Assembly: GCA_025331435.1 (NCBI GenBank)
Contig: JAIWNI010000092.1
Coordinates: 1-64,000 of the forward strand
Direction of reading: 5' to 3'
DNA length: 64,000 nt
Source of the DNA: Choanephora cucurbitarum
Taxonomy: Eukaryota; Mucoromycota; Mucoromycetes; Mucorales; Choanephoraceae
In this document: positions 1 through 11,525 of the stretch, in pieces
How the letters are laid out: each line of letters opens with the position of its first letter
Numbering within the stretch: the first letter of the stretch is position 1
Made by a program: the position numbers and the translations under genes
The notes under the pieces: model-generated
Told to the model about the DNA's origin: nothing
Database searches by the model: none
What the model saw: only the letters and a program-made list of their open reading frames with translations

Positions 1-794
1 CTGGTTACTTCTTGCAAGGTGCCTTCAAGTTCGGTGGTTGAATTCTGGAAGAAGACTGCATTGACTTCATTGGTGTCGAAAAGGCCTCTGAAAACCGTAC
101 TGCCATCTACCTCGGTTCTTCTGCTATTGCTGAATTCTTTGCTGATGTTGCTCTCTGTCCTTTGGAAGCCACTCGTATTCGTCTTGTCTCTCAACCTACC
201 TTTGCTAACGGTCTCCTTGGTGGTTTCGCCAAGATCTTGAAGGAAGAAGGTGCCATCAAGGGTTTCTACTCTGGTTTCGGTCCTATCTGTTGAAGCAAGT
301 TCCTTACACCATGGCCAAGTTCGTTGTTTACGAACGTACTGTGTAAGTATAGATATATAGTCAATATGAAAGACATTACTATTACTTTTTTTTAGTGAGG
401 CTATCTTGAAGGGTATGAACACTCCTAAGGATCAAATTCTCCTTCTACCATGACTGCTGTCAACCTTTCTTCTGGTATTGTTGCTGGTACTGTTGCTGCC
501 ATTGTCTCTCAACCTGCTGATACCTTGTTGTCCAAGATCAACAAGCAAAAGGGTGCTGTTGGTGAATCCCTCACCTCTCGTCTTATCACCATGGCTGGTC
601 AACTCGGTGTCAAGGGTCTCTTCTTGGGTCTTGGTCCTCGTATTGTCATGGTTGCCACTCTTACTGCTGGTCAATTGTAAGTGTTTTAAATGATTTTATA
701 TAGGCGTTTACTCATCTCTTTTTAATTTAGCGCTATTTACGGTGACATTAAGCGTGTCTTGGGTGCTACTGGTGGTGTTGAAATTGCCAAATAA
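1..794 (+). CDS. Mitochondrial phosphate carrier (3' part, frame-broken)
   Basis: This is the C-terminal two thirds of a mitochondrial carrier that resembles the phosphate carrier Mir1/PiC, which imports phosphate across the inner membrane for ATP synthesis. The 5' end lies outside the window. Exons read as 1-343, 396-676 and 731-794, with GTAAG donors and TTTAG acceptors. Carrier signatures are visible: [13 protein letters not shown] in one repeat and [13 protein letters not shown] in the next. The frame is broken by apparent small deletions near 40 (2 nt), 67 (1 nt), 289 (1 nt) and 438 (1 nt). The protein reads smoothly if these are ignored. They could be consensus errors or real pseudogene lesions. 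The phosphate-carrier call is based on overall resemblance; another SLC25 member is less likely. Confidence 0.8.
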
Positions 795-987
795 GTTTTG
801 ATCCCTATTGAGTTGCATACCCCTCTCTCTCCCTTATATTGTGTGTTAGGGGGGATTTATAAATAAAAAAAAAAGAGAAAAGTTACAATTTAGAATTTTG
901 TTTAGAAATCTGACTTTAAATAAGAATACGTATTTTCTCTTGGTTTTTTTTTTTTTTTTTTCTTTCTTTCATTTTTTTATATACATT

Positions 988-1773
988 ATGAGTATAAACT
1001 GGGTTATGTTAACAAAGATGGAAGGACACCTATTCCTTTACCACAAGAAAAGATGTTCTTTACACAATCTGATGTCAAGTTGGTATTAGACTGCAATGAA
1101 AAGTAAGTAAAAGAAAGAGAGAGAGATTGATGGCTGCTATTGATGAAACACACCTCCTCTAGTGAAGCAGGTTATCCAGGACATGCAGAGTAAGTTGTAA
1201 TAAGAAAATGAAACAAGGATGATATTGATGATCATTTCAAGAGGGTATTTTGAATCCAATAAGGGAACAGTGATTCTATCCAATCAGAGGGTAAATAGAG
1301 ACTATAACTAAATCACACCATATCAACAAAAGACAGTATAGATCATCTACCTTGCAGAACACCCTTCAGATCAATTCAAGAATCTGAAATACCTATCTTG
1401 AATCTAAAGCAATGGAAATTGGAACAACCTTGGTTTGGGGCTAATTATATTTCCGGTGTGGTCATTCCAGTAAAGTCATTCAAGTTATTCATTTTATAAA
1501 TACTTATATATTTATAAAGGTGCCTCAAGGTGGATTAACAAGACAGAGTCAATTGAAATTAACATTTAATGAAGGAGGTAAACATTGGATATAAAATAAA
1601 GGATGATTATCATGACTGATACTTTGGAATGATTAGGTGCCATTGAATTCACTACCATTTTGCGTAGTTTATTAGAACGTATAGGTGAATCCAATGAAGT
1701 ACCTAGGGAATATGAACCTTTACCTGCTTATCCATCATCAGATCATGATTTACCACCTCACTATTCAGCTTAA
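988..1773 (+). CDS. WBP2-like GRAM-domain protein with C-terminal PPxY
   Basis: The protein starts MSINWVMLTK and reads through about six exons (988-1102, 1163-1189, 1242-1290, 1342 onward, then two more). The motifs KGTVILSNQRIIYLA, KQPxFGANYI-type (here EQPWFGANYISGVV) and LTFNEGGAIEF match the GRAM-like domain of the WW-domain-binding protein 2 family, whose fungal members are described as stress-induced UPF0664 proteins. The tail ends DLPPHYSA, a PPxY motif that binds WW domains such as those of Nedd4/Rsp5 ligases. Two one-base losses break the frame: in an A run near 1015 (ACAAAGAT, one A short), and near 1391 where CC should be CCC. Length about 165 aa. The role is inferred to be WW-dependent trafficking or transcription co-regulation. 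Confidence 0.75.
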
Positions 1774-1856
1774 TTATTTTTATTTTTTTTTTTTAACCAA
1801 AAGTAGAGACAATATGGGCTAACTGAAGTAAACCACTATTTTTTTCTTTTTCTTCT

Positions 1857-2593
1857 TTATCTTCTTCTTGTTGTTGTGCGGGATGAAGTAATGTATATGG
1901 GAAATGGGTGTTTTCTGGCCTTGTGAAAGTCAAGGGACGATGTTGATAGAATAATTAGGCTCTTTTGAGTGGTATGATCATCCATCAGTTGATGAATAGA
2001 AGGTAAGGCAGGCATATCTCTGACAGTCTGTCTGACACTGGAGGGTGTTCTGGCTGTGGATGATAAAGGGAGAGGGAAATGATTAAATCGAACGGGTGGT
2101 GGTATGCTGAGTGATTGATGATAATTTGAGAGATGTTGGTCGATTGTCAAGGGTGGTTCTACTCTGACTGGATCAGATCGAATGCGATGATGAGCATGCA
2201 ATCGTGGCCTTGGTCTGGCTTCTTCAGCCACACCTCGTTTCTGTGAGCGTCTTGATTTAGGAGACATGTGTGTACGGTAATGTTGCATCATATTATCCTG
2301 ACGTGAAAATCTCGATTGACAACCAGGAAATAGACAAGGGAAATTCTTTTCGCCTGTATGAATTCGATTATGTCTTGCTAAATGACCACTAAAAAAAATG
2401 TATACATTTAGAGTGAGTGTGTTATTTCTTAAAATCGAATTTTACCTTGTCGTAAAACTCTTATGACATCCAGGTTCTGTACAATGGTATTTTCGCTTTG
2501 ATTCTTCTATAGGTGGGTTTGGTTCATCATTTGAATTCAATAGGCTCACATGTCTTCCTGAGGCATTTTTTCAGACAATAAGCCTTCATTCAT
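1857..2593 (-). CDS. C2H2 zinc-finger transcription factor, NRG1-type
   Basis: Two adjacent C2H2 fingers are spelled across two introns. The first reads CTEPGCHKSFTTSGHLARH and continues NRIH; the second starts CLFPGCQSRFSRQDNMMQHY. The linker HTGEKN joins them. The GHLARHNRIHTGE and RQDN...QHY pattern is typical of fungal NRG1-type repressors that act on glucose-repressed and filamentation genes. The C-terminal 140 aa are low-complexity, proline- and histidine-rich. The start I favour (MNEGLLSEK) requires one extra A in the run near 2570, another probable one-base loss. A pair of CCAATCA boxes lies in the divergent promoter shared with the GST gene. The target genes are not deducible. Confidence 0.75.
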
Positions 2594-2823
2594 ATTTTAA
2601 ATCAGTGTGGTGAAAAAGGGAAAAAATAAATAAAAATAAAAAATAGGTTTCAGCCTGTGAGAGTTAAAATAAGGGTTACGATTATAAAAGCAAGTTTTAA
2701 TATCCGCTACTTACCGCGGAACCCTTTTTTTTTGGGGGGAAAGTAATAGGATATGGAGATTAAAATAAACAAAACAAAAAAGGGGTATGCTTCGTGAAGG
2801 GGAAAGAGCGAAAATGATATTGT

Positions 2824-2927
2824 CCAATCAGAATCATATAAAAGAGGAATCTAACATAAGGCACAACTCTCATCATAGATCATACTTGCTGACTAACATC
2901 AAATGGGTATAGATAATAAGCCAATCA
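2824..2927. promoter_or_regulatory. Two CCAATCA boxes in a divergent promoter
   Basis: CCAATCA occurs at 2824-2830 and again at 2921-2927, between the start of the minus-strand zinc-finger gene and the plus-strand GST gene. CCAAT is the established binding core of the fungal HAP/NF-Y complex. Binding here is inferred from the motif and position only. Confidence 0.4.
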
Positions 2928-3116
2928 GATTCATTCAATGATACACTACGATTAGGTATAAAGAGAGAGACTATATGGTTTGAGTCATAACCCTCTTCTG
3001 TGTCCTGTGTCTCTCTCTCTTTTCCCAATTTCATTCCCCGCCCATTTTATTTCCTGTGCACCAACCTTTTTCTTCTTTCTTTCTTCTTCTTCTTTCTTGC
3101 TTTTTATTGACATTAG

Positions 3117-4009
3117 TATGAGCAAACACGAACAGGACTGTATGAATTGGCCAATCCTATCTTATACAATCATTTAACATGAATTGCAAGTAAAGCCTAT
3201 TTTGGTATGGTTATTTTAGATCCTCTGCCAGTTGGGAGATTACGTATTTGCTCTTGAATGGAAAGGCATTCAATATGAAATTACGCCCTATCAATCTATT
3301 GACAGGTGAACATGTATGTTTATATATATATAGAAAATAAGCCCCCCTTCCTTATACCTAACGTGTTTTCTCTATATAGACATCTGAAGCATACCATCAA
3401 GTGAATCCTACTGGAAAGGTACCTGCCTTTATCACTAAGATGGCAAGATTCTATCTCAAAGTCAAGCTATCATTGAATACCTTGAAGGAAACCTATCCAG
3501 GTAAAAACCATAGACATGATTGACATACAGTGGTATTGACTTGAACAAACAGAACGACCCATGTTGCCTAATGCACTACAAAAAGAGCTGAGGTAATCAT
3601 CATGTTTATGCAAATCCTATGTGTAAACCCTTCTTTTAGGTGCGTGAGATTGTCAGATCATTGCTTGTGATATTCATCCCATTCAAAACTTGGGTGTCAT
3701 TAAACGCATTGAAGAAATCAGTTCCATGTCAAAGGAAGAATGGGCCCAAGTCCAGTATCACTCTGGGCTTTCAGGGTCTAGAGAAACGATTGGAGCATGT
3801 CTCTGGTACGTATTCAGTAGGGGATGCTATCACCATGGCTGATTTCTATTTATGCTCTATTGTGGGTAATGCTCATCGTTGGGGTGTCGACATGTCTTTG
3901 TTTCCTATCATTACCCGTATTAACAATACACTCATGGACTCTGCCTGAGTTTATTGCTGCCTCTCCTTTCTCTCAACCTGATTGTCCAGAAGAATTAAGA
4001 AAGAAATAA
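3117..4009 (+). CDS. Zeta-class glutathione S-transferase / maleylacetoacetate isomerase-like (frame-broken)
   Basis: The N-terminal thioredoxin-like domain is recognisable by SSASWRLRIALEWKGIQYE (after correction), then HQVNPTGKVPAFI and QAIIEYLEE. This is the zeta GST layout of maleylacetoacetate isomerase, a tyrosine-catabolism enzyme that uses glutathione. The C-terminal helical domain contains DIHPIQNLGV (family DIHPLQNLRV) and ADFYLCSIVGNAHRWGVD. At least five small indels break the frame: an extra G and an extra T near 3235-3250, and losses near 3440, 3650-3710 and 3945. The start at 3117 follows a pyrimidine-rich leader, but the first exon is uncertain. The stop is at 4007-4009. This could be a pseudogene or a badly polished functional gene. 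Confidence 0.7.
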
Positions 4010-4103
4010 ACAAGCGGAGTTTATTATAATTTTTAAAAAAAAAATCTTGTCGCGTCTTTTACTTTTTTTTTTTTTGGTGTTTTTTGTCCTTTATTTATTT
4101 ATT

Positions 4104-4790
4104 ATGTCCAGTTCAATAGAAGATAATGAATTACCAAAAGCTAATGTGACAAGAGTATTAAAGACAGCTGTAAGTCATGTCAGTCACTATCATAGCATAC
4201 ACTCATCTCCATAAAAAAAGCTTCCACCTGGAACAGCACTTCAGAAAGATGCTAAACTGGCTGTCAGTAAAGCAGCCACTGTCTTTATCAACTATCTCTC
4301 CTCTGTGTAAGTCTCTACTTTCTATCTGTCTTATCGGCCATACTGACACTGTGTTTCTCTAGTGCCAATGATGTAGCCAAGGGAGCTAATCACAAAACCA
4401 TTACAGCTGCTGATGTATTTACTGCTTTGAACATGTTGAATTAGAAAACCTGTCACCACAACTCAGAGAATCGTTAGAAGGTATGTTGGTAAAGGATATA
4501 GGCTCATAGTCACTCATGATACTGTAGCCTATCAACAGCTGACTTTGGAGAAAAAGAACTTGAAAAAGAAAGAAAAGGATCTAAAGTCACAGGAAGGTGG
4601 TGATCTTACCATGGAAGAAACCTCGCGAGGTCAAAAACGTCCTTCAGATGAGATGGAAGAAGAAGAGGAAAGTGAAGAAGAAGAAGAGGAGGAGGAAGAG
4701 GAAGAGCCTACAAATAAGAAGATCAAGTCTACTGACGATGAAGAAGAAGAAGAAGAAGAGGAAGACATAGCTTCTGCAAGACATTCATAA
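4104..4790 (+). CDS. Histone-fold DNA polymerase epsilon subunit (Dpb4/POLE3-like)
   Basis: The protein starts [20 protein letters not shown], with a histone-fold domain over the first 90 residues: [19 protein letters not shown], then [18 protein letters not shown] and [10 protein letters not shown]. [11 protein letters not shown] is the hallmark of the Dpb4/POLE3 family, which pairs with Dpb3-type partners in DNA polymerase epsilon and in CHRAC/ISW2 remodellers. The C-terminus is a long acidic tail of Glu runs, as in POLE3, and ends at 4790. Four exons are separated by introns of about 50-65 nt. One base is missing near 4439 (ATGTTGAATTAG should continue ...[10 protein letters not shown]), which creates a false stop. 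Apart from that the gene looks complete. Confidence 0.8.
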
Positions 4791-7070
4791 ACTGTACATA
4801 AACAATAAATGGGATGAGACAAGAAGCAATAGTTTGTGTGTAATGTATGTTCTTTTTGAGACTCAAGAGGTGCTCATGATACGCAATAACACTTTTTTTT
4901 TTCTGTCTTTGAGTGAACATGTGCTTCTAATGAAATCAAGGCAGAGGCTCTACAGCAATGCATAATGATATTTCTTTTGTTATAGACTTTAGAGAAAATC
5001 CAGTTGGGTTTCAAAGACAAACTATGTCAAGCGCTGAAGTTGACAAGCAGTAAAGAACTTTCTCTAAAAGCTGTATTCATGATGAAAAGATCTATCAACA
5101 ATCTCAAAACAGCTCCTTAAGGACCAACTGAATTCTGAGTGTACCATTTTATTTAGAAAAGAGCCTGGACAGGTAAAGTTAGCGCGGAAGAAATGCAAGA
5201 TATAAAAAGGCTTCCATTCAACCGTATTCATTCAATAGGCACTACCTATCTTTCCAAATGATGCCATCATGAAAGAAGTTCAATAAGTCTACACAACAAA
5301 AAAAAGTACGCCATCGTCTTAGAAACGAAACACAGTTATTAAGAAGCTCCAAGGTACTCAAAACCTACTTGTCACTGTAGCTATTCTCAACCCTAGGTAT
5401 ACTCCATCATTGGCCTGTACACTGTTCGTCAAAGAAGAAGGGATCATGACGCCACCTGGGCCGTTAGAGTCGTAAAAACCCAAAAGAACTAGGCCTTTCG
5501 CCCAAATATTTTTTTGGCCATCAAGTTTCATGGCGACAACCCGTTTTGTTTATGTGGCGGTCGATACAGCTCTAGTAGTTGAAGTGGTCGTCATCATGGG
5601 CATGCCTTTTTTATTACAGACCATCCTCCAAGAGGTTTCATGTTTATATCCAATGCAGAATCGTCTATGAATGCACTTGATGATCTTATTCTTTACAGAC
5701 TTGAATCTTATTTCTAGTAAGCGTGATTCACTTTTAAGGAAGTGATGAACAGTGCTCTTCAGAGTCAAATCAGAGAATGTGTGAACAAGTGACATGAAGC
5801 GTACTCGTGGTCAATTATCATAAAAAACTCAAACAGGTGGACCATTCCATTGTGGCTTTTAATCTTCTTTGTAAGCTGTTCTCTCGGTTAAGTAACCCGG
5901 ACTGTACCGCATTCCATCATTTTTAATTCGGTTTATAACAGGCTTTTTGCTTGTTTGTAGTGACCTTTTATTTTTTTTAAAAACAGAGTCAATTCCCTTC
6001 TCACTTCTTCCTCTTTGCTTTCTACACTACTTTTATAATACCAGTTTTTGAGCGAAAACCAATAGTTTCCTTAACCCAGTCCACCGTATCCTTTCCTCGT
6101 CAGCTAATTTTCCTTCATTCTAACAGAACCATCATTTGAAAGGGTGCCTTTTGAGTTATTGAAAACCATCCTTTGAACAAACAAACAAAAGGCATTGAAA
6201 CAATACACTCAAGTACTCCGCTTGGTCTGTACATTTTGCTCTATTTTATCTTTTTTAAAAAAAAAGGATTTGAAGAAAAGCGCTCTAAAAGAAATGACAC
6301 TTCTTTCACTAGAATGACATTGTGTTTTGATTACTAAAAGAACAAAAATCCTATCTTTAAAAGAAAAAAGTATGGCTTGGCAACACAATACCACGTTTCC
6401 TCTGGTTGTATTTATAGGTAAATTAATTGACTTTTAACTTCTTCAGTGGTTAGACAAGTGGATATCCATTTACCGAAATAATAACAAAGAAGAAAAAGGA
6501 ATAGAGAGTGAAAGAAAGATTCTTGTGTCTTATTGACAACAATCATAAGATAAGCGTACTGATTTAATAAAGTCAATCAACTTTATCGATTATAAAGTTT
6601 ATTTAATGACAGCTTCTAGAACCCTTTAAGGTTGAACACAAACTAAAAAGTCCTTTTTTTTTTTCTTGCTTTTTAGAAAATGTGTCTTGTAGTTTTATAG
6701 GATAAACACAGTGTTAGATGAGATAACAGCATGCCTTTTTAAGCCATGAATGATGACATCTTTTTCATTCTTTCTTTCTTTTAGGGTAAATTGCGGAGTA
6801 GCACAGCCGCCTTTTTATTTTTATTTTTTTTATCTTTTTTCCCTTTAGGGAAGCTTCTTTAAGATAAAGAAAAAAAAAAGAGAAAGAAACACAATAGAAT
6901 AGATGAAAATTAAATGCATATTTAAGTTTGACAACAAGACGACACAAACAGATCATTTTCGTTCAAGTGTTCTTTTTTTTTTGTGTCACTGATAATATAA
7001 AAAGAGCGGGTAAAATAAATCAGATTCATTGTTTTTCCTCTTTTTTTTTTTTTATTTTATTATTATTTAC
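4791..7070. other. 2.3-kb stretch without an intact gene
   Basis: No complete gene was recognised. A coding-like relic lies at about 4980-5490 (separate entry). The rest is AT-rich, with T and A homopolymers, short open frames on both strands that lack recognisable motifs, and no long conserved block. The pyrimidine-rich segment just before 7071 is probably the leader of the methyltransferase gene. Confidence 0.5.
4980..5490 (+). pseudogene. Possible decayed coding relic
   Basis: Three plus-strand stretches read like protein but in different frames. One is near 4990-5118 (begins TLEKIQLGFKDKLCQALKL). Another is near 5396-5475 (NPRYTPSLACTLFVKEEG, then IMTPPGPLES). The intervening sequence is full of stops. 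No family is recognised. It could be a fragment of a mobile-element open reading frame. Low confidence. Confidence 0.25.
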
Positions 7071-8133
7071 ATGGGAAACCAACTCTCTACAAAAAGAAAG
7101 ATACCCATTAAAAAAAAGGCCAGCAGTAGTATCTCTTCAGGTACTTACAGTGACAGTTTTCATACCGATGACCAGTCCTCATCTTCTGGTCAGCCTAAAT
7201 TTCTTGTCGACCTCTACACGTCCAGAGCAGAGGAAGTGTATCACAAAAACGAATATTATCTCATGAAACACCTCTTTCAACGCAACTATTTCGCACCCAT
7301 TGAAAATGCCCTCACTCAGCCAGGTTCAGCTGTGCTTGATGTAGGCTGTGGATACCATGCCTCTTGGGTCTTGGACATGGCCGTTGAATTTCCTCAATGT
7401 GCCTTCCATGCCTTTGACCTGGTTGAACCCTTGGCAAATGTCAAGCCAGCCAATTTGATACCCCCTAATTGCTTTTTAAAGAAACATGACCTCTTTGATG
7501 GTTTCCCTTATGACGATAACCAATTTGACTATATTCATCAGAGTCAAATGCAATTAGTCTATCCTGCAGATAAAGTCAGTTGGATGTTGGAAGAATTCAT
7601 GAGAATGACAAAAGAGAATGGTATGATTGAACTGTTAGAGAGTGATATCATACCTAAGCGAATGGGTCCTTTATTTGAAAAGCTGTTTGATGGAGGTAAG
7701 TAAGCATGCATAGTAAAGTACTCAACTGACAACGAGTGCAGTACGCTTATTTATTAGAGAATACTTTGGTGCTCCCTTTCATGGTCCTTCCCTTGTCAAG
7801 AGAATGTCAGAAGCAGGTCTAGTGGATATTCAGACAGATTATGGTTCTTTGCCTGTATGTTGGGGAGGATATATTGGCAAACTTGTTTATGAGGTAATAT
7901 ACCATGGAATTTGGATTGATTACAAGCGACTTAGATGTGCTCTATAGGATGCCTTAAGGATGTTTAAAATGACAGGTTCAACATTAGCTCCCTATATAGG
8001 TTATGAGGGTGAATATGATCCAGTTGAATTCGAGAGTTTCTTGGATAAGGCATTTGATGAATGTGTAGAATATCAAACTTATTTTAATGTTCGATGGGCT
8101 TGTGGTAGAAAACCAGCCTCTAACCTATCTTAA
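7071..8133 (+). CDS. Class I SAM-dependent methyltransferase with putative myristoylation signal
   Basis: Three exons (7071 to about 7694, about 7741 to 7892, about 7948 to 8133) give an intact protein of roughly 320 aa. The SAM-binding motif I reads VLDVGCGYHASWVLDMA, followed by the acidic motif FHAFDLVEPL and the post-motif FPYDDNQFDYIHQSQM. This is a Methyltransf_25/LaeA-like fold common in fungi; the substrate is unknown. The N-terminus MGNQLSTKRKIPIKKK fits the N-myristoylation consensus (Gly2, Ser6) followed by a polybasic patch, which suggests membrane attachment. The 40 aa after it are Ser/Thr-rich. I chose the ATG at 7071 because the upstream frame is only a homopolymer leader. No frameshift is seen. 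Confidence 0.85.
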
Positions 8134-8371
8134 AACCACTATTTCCCTTTTTTTTTTTAATTATTATATCACTTCACTTATAGATACACACACACCATTT
8201 TATATATTTCCATTCTTGTTTAAATCCTATATCAACAATAATAAATTAGACTGTTATTTTTTTTTTTCTTAAAATGATATAAATGTATTCATGGTCCAAA
8301 AAAAAAAAATTAACTATTTTTACTAAATAGTTTGTGCTATCAAACATGGGTGAATTTATGTGGGCTAATGA

Positions 8372-10700
8372 TCAATATAGAATTGTCTTACCAGAAACTA
8401 AAGCCTTTTCAGCAAAAAATCGAACATCTACATCTGGATCTTGAGCAAGTTCTTTCAGTACATCAACCACCTTTGTCTCTACCAGACTACTGGTACTAGG
8501 ATCCTTCTGTAAGATAGGCACAAGTACCTCTAAGGCTTTGGCCACATTGAATCGAACATTAGGAATAGGATCATTCACTAGCTCAACCACAATAGGCAAC
8601 ACTTTATCTTGAATGATATCAGGTGTAAGAGACACAGCCATAGTCTAAATCATAAAAATGAGTATATTTTTTTTTTGAGGTGAATAGAAAGAGAACTTAC
8701 AGAAAGGGTAAAGAGAGTGGTCATACGATAGAGATAGTTCTCATTACGTGCCATTTCCATCACACGAGGCAAAACAGTATCCTTAGCCCAATCATGACCA
8801 AAAATCTCAACCAACTGCTTCAAATTGGTGGTGGCTGCATCTCGAATGGAAAAGACAGCATCTCCCAGCCATGAAAGACAGAGGTTCAGTAGTTTCTCAT
8901 CAAAGAAACCAATACCCAATTGAGAAGCTAACAAGGGAATATATTGAATGATAGCCAATCGAACACGCCATTGCTTATCTTCAGCTAATTCAACAATAGC
9001 AGGTAAAAGGGATTGTGATAAACGTTCTACTCCAATGACTAATTTTTTTTTTTTAGGGTAAAGACATACACACATAAGCTTGACTTTTTTTTTTTTTACC
9101 TTGGTTAACATGTTCAAGTTTAGAAATGATATTCAATCTGACATCAGGGAAATCATCCTTTAAGAGTTGAAGGAACAATGGCAATAGGTATTCAATTGTT
9201 CTAATCATCATGTCAGTAGCTATCCTTTTATGCTTTCTGCCTACTTACAAATCTTGGCCAAGAATAGGTGCAAATCCACTGATATTAGTAGCGACAGCAG
9301 CACGTACATGTTGGTTGGTATCAATCACAAGGTCCTTTATACAAGGAAGTATCTTTTCAATCACCACCGATTGATCAATCATCTTTGCAAAATCTTACAA
9401 TGATCTCTCAGTGATGATGTTGATGGTGTGATCTGTCTTTTGTCTTACCTGGTGCTTGTCCAATCGACATCATCTTCACCTCACCTTCTGTATCCTTAAT
9501 CAAACTAATAAATAAACTGACCATATCTTCCTTTGTCATTGTCTCTCCCAAGGCCTCACATAACTACCAAAGATGATCAATCGAATGAAATTGTATTCAT
9601 GATATAGCTTACTTTGGTAAAATGAGTAGCCACCATGTATCTCACTCGCCATGATTTGTCTTGACCAAGACTCTTGAGGGTACCTAACAGATGCTGCTTG
9701 CATTCTTCAGGACTCAACATATGAGCAATCTGAACCAAATCCTCTACAGTCAACAATCGAACTGTATCTTGATCGTCTGTTGTCAATCGAAGGAAGAGAG
9801 GTAGGATATGATGGATTAATTGAGGTTGAGTTAATTCTTTAGAGAAATCCTATAGAATACCAGATGAGACCATGTCAGTTAGTTTTTTCTTTTTTTGTGC
9901 TTACCACAAGGGCTTTGGCAGCTGCTCTCTTGACCATAGGTGTATCATCCAGAATCAATTGAGCAAAGGCAGTTCTTAGCTCATTCTGTTGTTCTGCTGT
10001 ACATTTCGAATACACAGTGGCATAGAGACCACAGGCAGAGATACGTCCTGTAAACCAATCGGCTGTTGTCAATCGCTTTAAGAGAGGAATGAAATAATGT
10101 GTGACTTGAGAGTTATTGAGTTGTTTGACCACTTGGTTCATGGATTCCACTGCCTTTCAATAAACGTCAGTCAATACAGTCACTATGCTTGATGTCTCGC
10201 CTACCTTATCTCTCACAAGCACTTCTTCTACTGTAGCCAGATTCTCTAAGGGACCCAAGAGATAATGAGCATATTCAGCACCACCCACATATTCTGAGAA
10301 GTGAGCCAATTCTTCTGCAACAGCCAACAAGACTTCATCCTCATCATCAATGGTTTCTAAGACAATGTCAATGGCTGTCTATTTTCATTTTTTTTTTTTG
10401 GATTTTACCATTCAAAAACTGAATCAGTTCATCTCGCGTTCTTTGAGGTCCAAGTGCAATAGCAATCGTACTCAAGTTTCGAATGGCATTCAGACGTAAC
10501 TGAACATCTTCATTCTTGAGTTCATCAACCAAGACGGCAATAGGATACAGCTCTTGTTCTTCACTGGTTCTACCACTGACAGGACCGAGATGACTATCGG
10601 GTAAAGTGGCGGAAGTAGTATTGGATGCTAAAGTAGATGTGTTGTCTATGGTAGTCTCGGTATTTGTTTCCAAGTTGAGTTGTTGAGGATCGACGTCCAT
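8372..10700 (-). CDS. PP2A scaffold subunit A (PR65/Tpd3), HEAT-repeat protein
   Basis: About ten short exons encode a HEAT-repeat protein that matches the scaffold A subunit of protein phosphatase 2A, which holds the catalytic C and regulatory B subunits. The N-terminus is [17 protein letters not shown], then [20 protein letters not shown] and [20 protein letters not shown] (HEAT 1). Later blocks include [37 protein letters not shown] and [14 protein letters not shown], all strongly PR65-like, and a terminal [13 protein letters not shown]. The reading is smooth across the introns, with no clear indel. The ATG complement is at 10698-10700. A CCAAT box and an inverted ATTGG lie about 75-85 bp upstream at 10774-10786. 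Confidence 0.93.
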
Positions 10701-10773
10701 GATGAGAAACTAAAGATAAAAAAAAAAAATTGAAAAAGGGAGGAGGACTACATAGACTACTCACTTTGATTAG

Positions 10774-10786
10774 CCAATTAGATTGG
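10774..10786. promoter_or_regulatory. Paired CCAAT/ATTGG box upstream of PP2A-A
   Basis: CCAAT at 10774-10778 and ATTGG at 10782-10786 form a closely spaced inverted pair, 74 bp or more upstream of the minus-strand PP2A start. HAP/NF-Y binding is inferred. Confidence 0.3.
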
Positions 10787-11518
10787 TGTATTTCAATGAA
10801 ATTAAAAAAAAAAAACCCTTATTCTCAAGTTGGGATCATCAAGGTACGCAAGGGACAAAAAGTCTTATACTTGCCAACCCTTGTTGTGTCAGTAAAGGCG
10901 CCATGACAAAAATAGAAAGAAGTATTGCTTTGTCATTTTCTTTACTTTCTGGATCCAACTCATTAAAAAAAAAAGGCCCAAGTGATGGACAGAATGGTTT
11001 TTTCTTTAGAATAACTTAAAGTCAGCCTGCTTTATTCATGCGTGCTGGATCTTATCATGTATGTTATATTTGATGGAGTTTTAGGAAATCGTTGTTGATC
11101 ATGCTCATCAAGACAGTAATGATATGTTATAAGATAGAGCGAAATGTATGGTGTTACAAGTGGGGTATTTAATTAGAACAAGGCATGCAACGTATCATTT
11201 ATCTGGACAAGAAATATCAAAGCTGTGTAAGTTTGCATGAATTCAGTTTTGTCAACTGTATTTGCTCATTCTTTATACAGAAAGTAGTCTAGATGTTGTC
11301 AATAAGGCAGATAGTGAACGCAGCGATGGTTTATTTGAAACTTGCTATACGAATGATAAAGTTCAAGAGATAGAGCTGGTTAAATAAGCCAAAATGTAGT
11401 TGTGAAGAAAAAAAAAGAACATGCATCCTTGAATATACTGCAAACATTCAAACTGCCAATACATCTGAAAGATTTAGAGTGCATCTTTTCTTAAATAGAA
11501 AATTTTTGAAAACCAAAC
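10787..11518. other. Intergenic and relic sequence left of the KDZ element
   Basis: No intact gene. A small plus-strand reading frame spans 11148-11387 with one intron (donor near 11228, acceptor near 11281). It starts MVLQVGYLIRTRHATYHL and ends EIELVK. A preceding in-frame stretch (EIVVDHAHQDSNDML) ends at a TAA. It looks like the remains of a larger gene, but no family is recognised. The sequence ends at the target duplication of the KDZ transposon. Confidence 0.3.
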
Positions 11519-11525
11519 ATTTTTG
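11519..11525 (+). repeat. Left target-site duplication (ATTTTTG)
   Basis: ATTTTTG directly precedes the left terminal inverted repeat and is repeated directly after the right one at 18643-18649. This is a 7-bp target-site duplication from insertion of the KDZ element. Confidence 0.8.

Noticed and set aside
4631..4822. Minus-strand serine-rich frame opposite the acidic tail
   Set aside because: It is the antisense of GAA/GAG repeats in the Dpb4-like gene; poly-Ser is the expected shadow.
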